Shown here piece after piece: positions 52,901 through 61,278 of a stretch of DNA of 64,000 nt. The notes beneath the pieces were generated by a model that did no database searches, had not been told where the DNA came from, and worked only from the letters and a program-made list of their open reading frames with translations. Each line of letters opens with the position of its first letter. Position 1 is the first letter of the stretch. Made by a program: the position numbers and the translations under genes. Source of the stretch: Candidatus Brachythrix odensensis (GTDB lineage: Bacteria; Chloroflexota; Anaerolineae; J036; Brachytrichaceae); the NCBI GenBank assembly GCA_016714465.1, contig JADKDT010000007.1:62001-126000 (forward strand). Reading direction: 5' to 3'.

Positions 52901-53656
52901 CTAGCGGCCTTGCCCGGCGGCGGCAGTGACAAATGACACAAACAGATTCATCATGTCGGCCCGGCCCGCCGACATTTCTTCGGGATGCCATTGCACGCCG
53001 ACGACAAAACGGCGGTCGGGCATTTCGACCGACTCGACGATGCCGTCTGGCGCCCTCGAGGTGACTTGCAGGCCGTCAGCGACACGCTTTAGAGCCTGAT
53101 GATGAAAGCTGTTCACGCCGATCTCTCCGCCCGCGTCACCCAGCCCGAGTGCCTCGCCGAGCCGGCTGTGAGGATCGACGCAGATCGTGTGAGCGACGTA
53201 ATCCCGGGCCGGACTGAGCTTGCCCGCAGCGTGCTCCAGATCGGTCCTGTGCTGGCTTGGAATATCCTGAATCAGCGACCCGCCCAATGCGACATTCAGC
53301 TGTTGCGCACCCCGGCAGATGCAGAGCATGGGCTTGTCGTCCTCCACCGCCCATCGGGCCAGGAGCGTCTCGGCGGCTTCACGATCGAGATCGACTCCTT
53401 TCGTCAACGGATGCAGCGGCTCGCCAAATACGGAAGGGTCCAGATCGGCCCCACCGGTCAACAACACCCCATCCGCGCTGTCATACAGACTCCGCAGCGA
53501 AACAGGATCAATCGTCACGGGCGCCATGACGGGGACACCGCCCGCCTCGTTGACCGAACGGACATAGTTTCGGCCCAAGGTGTAGCGGCGCTTCTCCTCG
53601 TCTTGGATCGGAATTGGGACAAGAATCAGGGGTTTTTCGGATTTTCCCGGAGGCAT
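52901..53656 (-). CDS. Gamma-glutamyl-gamma-aminobutyrate hydrolase family (PuuD-like) class I amidotransferase
   Basis: 251 aa. LTGGADLDPSVFGE, nucleophile Cys in LCICRGAQQLNVALGGSLIQD, and the His/Glu pair in VGVQWHPEE define the family, which cleaves gamma-glutamyl amides (as in putrescine breakdown). ATG 53656 starts MPPGKSEKPLILV. Divergent from the phosphatase at 53694. Confidence 0.92.
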   Translation of the reverse strand: MPPGKSEKPLILVPIPIQDEEKRRYTLGRNYVRSVNEAGGVPVMAPVTIDPVSLRSLYDSADGVLLTGGADLDPSVFGEPLHPLTKGVDLDREAAETLLARWAVEDDKPMLCICRGAQQLNVALGGSLIQDIPSQHRTDLEHAAGKLSPARDYVAHTICVDPHSRLGEALGLGDAGGEIGVNSFHHQALKRVADGLQVTSRAPDGIVESVEMPDRRFVVGVQWHPEEMSAGRADMMNLFVSFVTAAAGQGR

Positions 53657-53693
53657 GTGAAGCCGTGATTATATCGGCAGATAATGCGATTCA

Positions 53694-54206
53694 ATGCGCT
53701 ACATTGAACATCGCCGGCATTCGATTCGCGACGCGTCCGGCCACCTCAGTCAGCACGGCGTCACCCTGGCGCGCCGGGTCGGCGCCACCATCGGTCCGTT
53801 CGAGATGACCTTCACCAGCCCCAAACCACGCGCGTTCGAAACCGCAATTGCCATGGGCTGCGCGGTCGAAGATCAGCTCGACGTGCTCGCCGAGTGGACC
53901 GATGATATTTCGGATGCCGCCGATCATGGAGGCTTCGCCGCTGTCGGCGCGCTGGTGCGCGGTAACGGCGCGGCGGCCAAAGTGGCGCGAGCCTATCGAC
54001 GCGCCCTATTTGATATTGCCCGATCGCTTGGCGATGGCCGCGCGGCGCTTGTCGTCTCGCACTCCGGCGTGGTCGAGGGAAGCGTCATGGCCTGCATGCC
54101 AGGACTGGACGGCCTCGCGCTGGGCCACGGCGTTGGCTATTGCGAAGGCGTCAGACTCGCCTTTGAGCAGGATGACTTTGTTTCGGCGTTGATCCTGCGC
54201 GTGTGA
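53694..54206 (+). CDS. Histidine phosphatase superfamily protein
   Basis: 170 aa with degenerate motif 1 (IEHRRHSIRD, RHS in place of RHG) but retained catalytic elements TSPKPRAFETA and VVSHSGVVEG. Compact phosphoglycerate-mutase-like fold; could be a phosphohistidine or small-molecule phosphatase. Starts 38 bp from the divergent PuuD-like gene. Confidence 0.83.
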   Translation: MRYIEHRRHSIRDASGHLSQHGVTLARRVGATIGPFEMTFTSPKPRAFETAIAMGCAVEDQLDVLAEWTDDISDAADHGGFAAVGALVRGNGAAAKVARAYRRALFDIARSLGDGRAALVVSHSGVVEGSVMACMPGLDGLALGHGVGYCEGVRLAFEQDDFVSALILRV

Positions 54207-54301
54207 AACGAAACGTCACTTTTGGCGCTACAATTCGTGTGTAGCGGAGCGAGCCATTTTTGGCCGACCCAACTAAAAACGTTTTACCAAAGGAGCATGC
54301 T

Positions 54302-54709
54302 ATGACCATCGGAATCAGCAGCGTACGTGGCGTCAGCGCGGGCACCGCCAAGTCGCTCAAAGGCATCGGAATCACAAACAGCGAGAAGCTCCTCGCAAAG
54401 GCGGGCGGACCCAAGGATCGCGCCGCCCTCGCCGCTCAGCTTGGCATGGACGCCAAGCAGGTGCTTGAGTTGGCCAATCGGGCCGACCTCGCCCGGGTCA
54501 AGGGCATCGGCAAAGTCTTCTCGGATTTGCTCGAGAATGCGGGCGTTGACACGGTCAAGGAGCTCTCCAAGCGCAAGCCCGAAAACCTCGTCGCCTCGAT
54601 GGCCGAGGCGAATAAGCGCCTGCAGCTTGCCAAGCGAAATGCCACCCTGGCCGAAGTCACGAACTGGGTCAGCCAGGCGAAGGCCCTTCCGCCAACGCTG
54701 AAGTACTAG
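54302..54709 (+). CDS. DUF4332-type helix-hairpin-helix protein
   Basis: 135 aa with two pairs of HhH-like units: VSAGTAKSLKGIGITNSEKLL and LARVKGIGKVFSDLLENAGVDTVKELS. These resemble DUF4332 domains, small DNA-binding-like or scaffold proteins of unknown role. A strong Shine-Dalgarno AAAGGAG sits before ATG 54302. Ends before a hairpin. Confidence 0.85.
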   Translation: MTIGISSVRGVSAGTAKSLKGIGITNSEKLLAKAGGPKDRAALAAQLGMDAKQVLELANRADLARVKGIGKVFSDLLENAGVDTVKELSKRKPENLVASMAEANKRLQLAKRNATLAEVTNWVSQAKALPPTLKY

Positions 54710-54735
54710 ATGTCATCCTAGAATTTTGCGACGAG

Positions 54736-54770
54736 ATCACAATCCCCGCGCTCCGCGCGGGGATTGTGAT
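54736..54770 (+). terminator. Hairpin after the DUF4332 gene
   Basis: 16-bp stem, arms 54736-54751 and 54755-54770, loop TCC. Its ATCACAATCCCCGCG arm differs from others in the family but keeps the CCCC core. Confidence 0.75.
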
Positions 54771-54784
54771 TTCACCACCTATAT

Positions 54785-55303
54785 ATGCCGTCAAAGTCCA
54801 CCGAACAACACCGCGAGATTGCGGCGCGCCAGGGGCCGATCCCGCTCGCCATCATTACCGTCAGCGATACGCGCACGCGCGAGAACGACAGCGGCGGCGA
54901 TCTGATCGAACAACGGGCGGTGTCGGCCGGCCATATGGTGGTCTTTCGGGCCATCGTCCGCGATGAGCCCGATCAGATCGGCGCCCTGCTCGATCGGATC
55001 ATCGCCGAAACCAGCGCGCGCCTGCTGCTCTTCACCGGCGGCACGGGCATCGCCCCGCGCGACACAACGTACGATGTCATCTCGCGCCGGATCGAGAAGC
55101 CCATGCCCGGGTTTGGCGAGCTATTTCGCATGCTCAGCTTCGCCGAGGTGGGGCCGGCCGCGATGCTCTCGCGCGCAACGGCCGGAGTCTACCGAGGCCG
55201 CCTGGTCTTCTCGATGCCCGGCTCGCCCAACGCGGTGCAAGTGGCGATGGACAAACTCATCATCCCGGAAATCGAGCACTTGGCCTGGGAAGTTGTGCGC
55301 TAA
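54785..55303 (+). CDS. moaB: Molybdenum cofactor biosynthesis protein MoaB/MogA
   Basis: 172 aa. Adenylylates molybdopterin before metal insertion. LAIITVSDTRTRENDSGGDLI at the N-terminus, and the catalytic TGGTGIAPRDTT followed by FSMPGSPNAVQVAMDKLI. It would supply cofactor to the molybdopterin oxidoreductase at 26859-29147, though other Mo genes are not in the window. Confidence 0.94.
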   Translation: MPSKSTEQHREIAARQGPIPLAIITVSDTRTRENDSGGDLIEQRAVSAGHMVVFRAIVRDEPDQIGALLDRIIAETSARLLLFTGGTGIAPRDTTYDVISRRIEKPMPGFGELFRMLSFAEVGPAAMLSRATAGVYRGRLVFSMPGSPNAVQVAMDKLIIPEIEHLAWEVVR

Positions 55304-55316
55304 ACCCGCCAGACGG

Positions 55317-55367
55317 GATCTGACGACGGTGGTATCCGGCAAAGCCGGATACCACCGTCGTCAGATC
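55317..55367. terminator. 24-bp hairpin after moaB
   Basis: Perfect 24-bp stem, arms 55317-55340 and 55344-55367, loop AAA, core CCGGC-aaa-GCCGG. It separates moaB from the riboswitch region. Confidence 0.85.
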
Positions 55368-55388
55368 GTTTGTGGCAGCCCGTGGGCG

Positions 55389-55394
55389 TATAAT
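55389..55394 (+). promoter_or_regulatory. -10 box upstream of the cobalamin riboswitch
   Basis: Perfect TATAAT at 55389-55394; no convincing -35 at 16-18 bp. Position fits a start a few bases later, upstream of the riboswitch. Confidence 0.5.
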
Positions 55395-55424
55395 CCCGAA
55401 CACAACTGAATAGCTACGCAGCTT

Positions 55425-55560
55425 GAGATGACCCGAGGGCGAGGGCGCCAGGGGGTAAAGGTGGAAGCCGGTGACGCGCAAGATGCGCGAATTCCGGCGC
55501 TGTGCCGCAACTGTAGCCGGGGCAACCCGGGAGCCAGGACTCCTCTCTCAAGCGCTCAAA
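55425..55560 (+). ncRNA. Cobalamin (B12) riboswitch
   Basis: Class I cobalamin aptamer features in order: GGTGGAAGCCGGTG, a P-stem GCGC..GCGC, ATTCCGGCGCTG, the B12 box GCCGCAACTGT, and AGCCAGGA. The boundaries are approximate. About 58 bp later comes an intrinsic terminator (55619-55658) as expression platform, so cobalamin binding would stop transcription of the operon beginning at 55670. Confidence 0.9.
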
Positions 55561-55618
55561 CACCCTTCTCGCGACAAGGAGGTCGAGCGTGCGCAAAAGT
55601 TCTACTCTTTTCGCAGTT

Positions 55619-55658
55619 CGCCCCCGACCAGAAAGAAGGCCGGGGGCGTTTCGTTTTT
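55619..55658 (+). terminator. Riboswitch expression-platform terminator
   Basis: CGCCCCCG (55619-55626) pairs with CGGGGGCG (55641-55648), followed by TTTCGTTTTT, 12 bp before the ATG of the next gene. Confidence 0.85.
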
Positions 55659-55669
55659 CTGGAGTGATC

Positions 55670-56641
55670 ATGCAACATCGTTTGTTCCCCCGGGCCAGGG
55701 CCCTGCGCAATTGCGCGTTGGCCATCCTCACCCTAACGGCGCTGGGCGGCTCGCCCGCTGTCGCGCGCGCAGCCGATCCAATCGCCACCACCACTCAGCG
55801 CGCCGTTACATGGCTGAGCGCCAAACAGCAACCCGATGGCGGTTTTGGGACCGGCTTCTCGGCCGGCAGTGACGTGGGCGCCACCGCCGACGCCATCGCC
55901 GCGCTCGCCGTGGCGGGCAGCTCCGTCCGCGCGCTGAAATCCGCTTCGGGCGCCAACCCGCTCGATTACCTTGCGGCAAAGGTCGCCGCGGGCGGGCTCA
56001 AGACCGGGCAGATCGCCAAAGTCGTCGCCGGCCTGGTTGCCGCGGGTGCCGATCCACGCGCCTTTGGCGGACATGACCTGGTCGCGGACCTCGCGGCTGG
56101 ACGGGATGCAAAAACCGGCGTCATCGGCGATAACATCTTCACCCATAGCCTGGCCATGCTGGCCTTCGCCCGGGCGAAGGCGCCCCAGCCGGCTGGCGCG
56201 GCAGCGGCCCTGATCGCAGCCCAGAACGCCTCGGGAGGATGGGCCTTTTCGGGGGTAGGCGCGCCGGATGTCGATACGACCGCTCAGTCCGTCATCGCCT
56301 TGATCGCGGCGGGTTATCCGGCCAACAGCGGCCCGGCCGGCCGTGGGCTGAGCTATCTCAGCGGCCTGCAAAACGTTGATGGCGGCTTCCCGTATCAGTC
56401 GCCGTCCGAGTACGGCACGGACAGCAACACCAACTCGACCGCCCTCGTGATCCTCGCCCACATCGCCAGTGGCGACCAGCCCGAAGCCTGGTTCCGGCCC
56501 GGCGGTTACAACGCGCTGGGGAACCTGGTCCTCGCCCAGCGGCCGAGCGGCGCCATGCCCTACCAGGTCGCTTTTCCCGACGAGAGCGTGCTGGCAACCG
56601 TCGGAGCGATCCCAGCCCTGATGCGACAGAATCTGCGTTAG
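55670..56641 (+). CDS. Secreted alpha/alpha-toroid protein (prenyltransferase/squalene-cyclase repeats; intrinsic-factor alpha-domain-like)
   Basis: 323 aa. Signal peptide (ALAILTLTALGGSPAVARA, cleavage near 35). Toroid repeats with the Q-x-x-GG-(F/W) motif: QQPDGGFG (53-60), QNASGGW (185-191) and QNVDGGF (234-240), each followed by an A-rich helix such as ATADAIAALAVAG or DTTAQSVIALIAAGY. Terpene-cyclase DXDD is absent, so it is a binding protein rather than a cyclase. Directly under the B12 riboswitch, which suggests it binds a corrinoid, as does the toroid of transcobalamin and intrinsic factor. First gene of a four-gene operon. Confidence 0.85.
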   Translation: MQHRLFPRARALRNCALAILTLTALGGSPAVARAADPIATTTQRAVTWLSAKQQPDGGFGTGFSAGSDVGATADAIAALAVAGSSVRALKSASGANPLDYLAAKVAAGGLKTGQIAKVVAGLVAAGADPRAFGGHDLVADLAAGRDAKTGVIGDNIFTHSLAMLAFARAKAPQPAGAAAALIAAQNASGGWAFSGVGAPDVDTTAQSVIALIAAGYPANSGPAGRGLSYLSGLQNVDGGFPYQSPSEYGTDSNTNSTALVILAHIASGDQPEAWFRPGGYNALGNLVLAQRPSGAMPYQVAFPDESVLATVGAIPALMRQNLR

Positions 56642-56653
56642 GCAGGGCGTATT

Positions 56654-57622
56654 ATGACTGGCTGGCTGAAGCATCGCGGCGCAAAACCCCTGGCGGCACT
56701 GGCCGCCATCACCGCGCTGTGTCTCAATCTGGCCGCCGCCATTGCGATGAGTCGGCCGGCCAGTGCCCAGGCCCAGAATCGGGCCGGGCTGGTGGTCGCC
56801 TACGCCAACGGCGCCATTGAGACGCGTTGTGTCACCTTCAGTGAGGCATCCATCACGGGTTACGAGATGATGCGCCGATCCGGGCTGGCTTTCTCGGCCC
56901 AGGTGAGTGGCCTCGGCGCAGCCATGTGCAAGATCGGAGACCAGGGCTGCTCGTATCCCGCCCAGAGCTGTTTCTGCAAATGCGAGAATCCGGCCAGCGG
57001 CTGCGGTTACTGGATCTACGGACAGTGGTCCGGTTCAAGCTGGCGCTATGCGGGCGTCGGCGCAGTAGCCCGCACCATTACCGACGGGCAAATTGATGGA
57101 TGGGTGTGGGACGTGGTGAATGCTGATGCCGCGGCGGTTCGCCTGCCGGCGGTAACGTTGGGACAGATTTGCGCGCCACAAGCCGCCCCGACAGGGTCGC
57201 CTCCGACGGTGTCGGCTCCAACAAGGGTGGTCGTGACAGCGCCGCCGTCCACACGAGCGCCGGCCACACTCGCGCCACCCGCGTTCACGGCGACTCCGCC
57301 ACCGCAGGCGTCCGTTGTGTCGACGGTGGCGGCGACGGGCACCCCTGTCGCGGCGCTGGTAACCGCGGCGCCAATCACGGCCCCCACCGTGACGGTCGTT
57401 GCGGCGAGCGAAGCCCAGCCCGCGACACGTGCGTTGCCAACCCCAACCGAACTCCCGGCCGTATCGATGGCATCGCCCGCGCCGACGGCCACACTCTCAC
57501 CGATCGTCAACGCCAGCGCGGCTTCGGGCGAGGGGATTGCGGGCTTTCTCGGCATCATGGCCGTCCTCGGCGGAGGCGCCCTGATCTGGCAGCGCTTCGG
57601 TTCGCGCGGAGGCCGTCGGTGA
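56654..57622 (+). CDS. Secreted, C-terminally anchored DUF4430 (transcobalamin C-terminal-like) protein
   Basis: 322 aa. Signal peptide, then a domain at about 44-152 that fits DUF4430: strand LVVAYANG, ITGYEMMRRSGL, MCKIGDQGC, GYWIYGQWSGSSWRYAGVGA, and DGQIDGWVWD. Six Cys (92, 99, 106, 108, 110, 117) form a compact cluster, maybe disulfides. Residues about 175-290 are Pro/Thr/Ala-rich stalk, then a TM helix and basic tail (IAGFLGIMAVLGGGALIW..RGGRR). It would display the domain on the cell surface. 12 bp after the toroid gene; its stop overlaps the next GTG. Confidence 0.82.
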   Translation: MTGWLKHRGAKPLAALAAITALCLNLAAAIAMSRPASAQAQNRAGLVVAYANGAIETRCVTFSEASITGYEMMRRSGLAFSAQVSGLGAAMCKIGDQGCSYPAQSCFCKCENPASGCGYWIYGQWSGSSWRYAGVGAVARTITDGQIDGWVWDVVNADAAAVRLPAVTLGQICAPQAAPTGSPPTVSAPTRVVVTAPPSTRAPATLAPPAFTATPPPQASVVSTVAATGTPVAALVTAAPITAPTVTVVAASEAQPATRALPTPTELPAVSMASPAPTATLSPIVNASAASGEGIAGFLGIMAVLGGGALIWQRFGSRGGRR

Positions 57623-58428
57623 CGCGACAACCAGGGCCGGCGGGACGACATGCCTTCAGCCTGATTGTCTTTGCCCTGGCCGGGCTTCTGGGCGTCGCGG
57701 CCCTGGGTTACCCTTTTGTCGCCGCGTCCCTGGGCCAGGGCGCGGGCCGGGCGGCCGACGCGCCCCTGGTGGTGGCCGGGCTCCTCACGTTATGCGTGCT
57801 GGGCATGCTGGTCGAAGCCCAGTCCGGCAGCCTCAACGCGCGCGGGATCGCGTTGATGGGCGTGCTGGTCGCCCTCAACAGCGCGTTGCGTCTGGTGGAA
57901 AACATCATCCCCGGGCCCGGCGAGTTCTCGCCGGTGTTCGCCCTCATCATCCTGGCAGGCTATGTCTTTGGGGCACGGTTTGGTTTTCTGACCGGCGCGC
58001 TCACCTTGTTGGTTTCGGCAGTTATCACGGCTGGGATCGGCCCGTGGCTGCCCTACCAGATGTTCACCGCCGGCTGGGTGGGGATGAGCGCGGGCTGGCT
58101 GCCCGGACGCGGTTTGAACTGGCCACGTTGGAAGACGCTCGCCCTGTTGGCCGGCTTCGGTGTCATGTGGGGATTTGCCTATGGGGCGATCCTCAACCTG
58201 TCGTTCTGGTATGTCCTGGCTGGTGATCCAGCGACGGCGTGGGTGCCCGGGTTGGACGCCGGCGCGATCATCGCGCGGTATGGCGGGTTCTATGCCGTCA
58301 CGTCGTTTGTGCCTGATCTGTTCAGGGCCTTGGGAAATGCGGCTCTGTTGGTTGTTTTCGGCCCGCCGACCCTCAAGGCGCTCCGCCGCGCGCGACGGCA
58401 GTTGGCCTTTGAGCGAGAAACTGAATGA
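57619..58428 (+). CDS. ECF transporter S-component-like membrane protein
   Basis: 269 aa from GTG 57619, which overlaps the previous stop (GTGA). Two N-terminal TM helices, then a six-helix S-component-like core: GIALMGVLVALNSALRLVENIIPGPGEFSPVFALIILAGYVFGARFGFLTGALTLLVSAV and the following segments. S-components bind the vitamin in the membrane. The riboswitch suggests cobalamin or a precursor. A downstream EcfT-type gene follows with a 4-nt overlap. Confidence 0.82.
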   Translation: MTRQPGPAGRHAFSLIVFALAGLLGVAALGYPFVAASLGQGAGRAADAPLVVAGLLTLCVLGMLVEAQSGSLNARGIALMGVLVALNSALRLVENIIPGPGEFSPVFALIILAGYVFGARFGFLTGALTLLVSAVITAGIGPWLPYQMFTAGWVGMSAGWLPGRGLNWPRWKTLALLAGFGVMWGFAYGAILNLSFWYVLAGDPATAWVPGLDAGAIIARYGGFYAVTSFVPDLFRALGNAALLVVFGPPTLKALRRARRQLAFERETE

Positions 58429-59449
58429 ACGCCGCGGTCTGGCTGGCGTGGGCCCTGGCCGGGGCCGCGGTGACGCTGAGCGCGCGGCACCCGCTCTACG
58501 CCCTGCTGATGCTCGCCATCGCCCTGATCAATCGAGAGACCACCCCCGGTGATCGGCGAGCCCTCAGTCCGTGGCTGTTGCTCACGCTTCCGCTGTTCGG
58601 CGCCGTCTTCAACGCCCTCAACGCCCACGTAGGCGACACGGTGCTGCTGCGCCTGCCTGATGCCCTGCCGCTCATCGGCGGACCCATCACCGCCGAGGCG
58701 CTGGCGTATGGCGCGGTCAGCGGGCTCTCGTTTGCGGTGCTGCTGGTCTGGTTCGGGGTGTTTGTGGCCCGCGTGCCGGCCCGCGAACTCGCCCATCTTG
58801 CGCCACGCAGCTTTCACGCTGTCGCGTTGGTGGTCACGTTGGCGCTCGGCCTGGCGCCCGCGACGCGGACGCGCCTGCGCGAGATCCAGGCCGCCCAGGC
58901 CGCCCGGGGCACCGTCCCCGCGGTGTGCGGGATTGGCTGCCGCTGTGGGTGCCGCTGCTGGTGGCCGGGCTGGAGCAGGCCTCGCAACTGGCCGAGGCGA
59001 TGATGGCCCGCGGCTACGCCTCGGCGACACGCCTGCGCCGGCGCGACCTGGCCCTCATCGTGGCGGGGTTGATCCTCGCGGCGCTGGGTGGAGGCGCGCA
59101 GCTCACTCAAGGCGGATTCGGCGGGCTGGCCATGATGTGCCTTGGCCTCGCGGTGTTTCTGGGCGGGCTCGCGCTGAGCGGCCGAGCCGTCGCGCGCACG
59201 CAGTATCGCGATCGGGGCATGCGCCCCGACGGACTGGATGGTGCTGGCGCTGATTCTGGCGGCGTCCGGCGCCGTTCTATTTGGCGCGTTCGGGACATTG
59301 GCCTGGGATCCTACCCCACCCTGCTCATGCCCTCGTTTCAGCTTGGGGCCGGGCTGTGCCTGCTGTTTGCTGCGGCGCCAGCTGCGGGCGCTCGCGCGGC
59401 GGCCGGTGGCCGCACCCCTGGCGAAGGCGCCAGTGCACCCCGGACGTAG
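58425..59449 (+). CDS. EcfT/CbiQ-type transmembrane coupling protein (three frameshifts)
   Basis: About 340 aa after repair. TM helices HPLYALLMLAIALINRETTP, WLLLTLPLFGAVFNALN and SFHAVALVVTLALGLAP, followed by coupling helices with the two Ala-Arg-Gly motifs (EIQAAQAARG and AEAMMARGYA). A base is missing near 58905; the frame shifts again near 59220 (joining DWMVLALILAASGAVLF) and back near 59315 (YPTLLMPSFQLGAG). EcfT links S-components to the ATPases; no EcfA gene is adjacent, so shared ATPases are expected elsewhere. Confidence 0.82.
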
Positions 59450-59477
59450 GCGCCCTCGAAGTCCGCTCGCCCGCGAG

Positions 59478-59530
59478 CCCGGAGGTAGGCGCCCGAATCC
59501 AGCCCCAATCTGATGGCGCCTACCTCCGGG
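59478..59530. repeat. Inverted repeat between EcfT and the LysM gene
   Basis: CCCGGAGGTAGGCGCC (59478-59493) and its complement (59515-59530) pair over 16 bp around a 21-bp loop. A related direct copy (CCCCGGACGTAGGCGCC) lies near 59438. Convergent genes on both sides, so likely a bidirectional terminator. The rest of the gap to 59633 shows nothing else. Confidence 0.7.
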
Positions 59531-59633
59531 GTTCAGGGTGATTTTCCGGGGTCCACCTGCGCGCCCCCGCCCCCCGCCCGCCGGCGGAGAGTACGGCTCC
59601 GTGCTAATCCGTTAAGTCCGTGTCATCCGTGAT

Positions 59634-61168
59634 CTATATGCGCCGCTGGCGCAGGAAATACGAAACGCCAAAGAACACCCCGCCCACCACGAGCAGCGCG
59701 CCGATGCCAACCGCCAGGATCGGCAGGGCCATGTCGCCCAGCCCGCGCGCGGGCCCGACGCGTTGGCCTGAGTCGGCACGATGACCTTGCTGCCCGACTC
59801 AGGCCGGCGCAGGCCGACCGAGAAGCGCGAGGCGTTGCCGCCCTGAACCACTTTGGTGTCATTCAGGGGTGTCGTCGCGTTGTAGGTCTGCAGCGTCGTG
59901 GCGCCGACGGTGTAGTTTCCGGCGACCATGTTCTGCACGCAAAACGGTTCATTGACACCATCGGTCATGCGGGTCGCGACCAATGCGCCAACCGAGCTGA
60001 TCGAGAAGAAGACGTTTGGCACCAAGTCCTCGCCCGACTCCGCCTGACGGCGCCCGTCGCCGTTATTGTCGTAGTACGCCTCGACACACAGCAGTCCAAA
60101 CTGCGGCGCTGCGGGCGCGGCCGCCACGGCAGTGCCGGGTCCGGGCGGCCGCGGCGTGGGTGTGGGCGGTGTGGGTGGCGCTTCGAGCAGGAGCTCCTGA
60201 TCGATCGAAAGAAAGTCGGTGGTCAACCCGTTCATGCGGCGCAGGTCGTCCATGCTGATCCCGAACCGGGCGGCGATGCCGCCGACCGTATCTCCCGACT
60301 GGACCTTATAGGTCTTGCCGCTAGCATTCTTGACCGCGGTCGGGGCCGGGGCCGGGGTCGGCGCCACCAGGGTGGGCGCTATGGCCACCGTCGGTGTCAG
60401 CGCGGCGGTCTGGGTGATGCTGGCGCCCGTGGCGACGCCGATCTGGGGGCCACTCCGCGCCGGCTCCGTTGCCGCGGGGGCGGTGGCCTCAAGCAGGACT
60501 TCGTCGTAAAACACCTCGTTGTGGCGAACCGGATCCTTCATCGTGGCATAGGTGTACAGGACGATCGTCGTTGTCTTGGCCTCGATTTCGACCGAAAGCG
60601 GGGTGTATTTGTCGCGCGCATCTGCTTCCGACGACCAAACGACGCCCGGATTGAAGGCGGAGGCCGTCGATACATCGCCGGCGAGCTGCTCGATCCCCAG
60701 CCGCACCTTGATGTCGCTGGATGGGCGGGCCGAGAACGCCTGCTCATCGTTGGTCGACCAGACCTGGGCAAGCGCGCTGAAGCGCAACCGCGTGCCCACC
60801 TTGACTGACTTGATGACGCGCCGGATGCCTCCCGTGAAGGTGGCGCGCTCAACAAAGATGCGCTGCGCGCCGCTTCCCGACTTCACCCGGCCCTGGACAG
60901 ACGTTCTGTCTGCCTGGGGCTGGAAGTTGACCCCTTCGGGATCGGTTTCACGCCGGGGCACCCACCAGATTTCCCATCCGGACGGGACCTGGCAGCGGCC
61001 TGTGCCACAAAATGGATCCGTTACGAAAGGCGACTCGAAGTCCTCTCGAAAGAGAATCTCGGCCTTCTCGGCCTGAGCGCTCGCCGGCGCCCCTGTCGTC
61101 AAACCGGAAACGCCCGCCAGCAGGGTGGCGAGCATCATCGCGGCAACGAGTCGAAGCTGCTTGTTCAT
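59634..61168 (-). CDS. Secreted LysM-domain protein with SdrD-B-like repeat and C-terminal anchor (3' frameshift)
   Basis: About 511 aa. Signal peptide MNKQLRLVAAMMLATLLAGVS, a beta-sandwich domain (residues 35-220), a Pro/Thr stalk, a LysM domain (YKVQSGDTVGGIAARFGIS...LSIDQELLLE) for peptidoglycan/glycan binding, then an SdrD-B-like domain (YYDNNGDGRRQAESGEDLVPN). Near 59748 one base seems missing. Repairing it gives LGDMALPILAVGIGALLVVGG, a TM helix, FLRQRRI and TAG at 59634. The unrepaired frame turns basic and Trp/Cys-rich instead. Likely a surface protein. Confidence 0.85.
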
Positions 61169-61278
61169 ACGCACTCGAAAAGTATATCGCACCGAAATCA
61201 ACAAACCGGTGTTTGTGTGCTCAGCCTAAGCCTGCGCGTTATGTAACCAACCGAGACGCCCTCAGGGCGGCATCTGGA

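Noticed and set aside
55670..56641. Terpene or squalene cyclase
   Set aside because: Toroid repeats are present, but the catalytic DXDD motif is absent, the protein is secreted, and a B12 riboswitch controls it.
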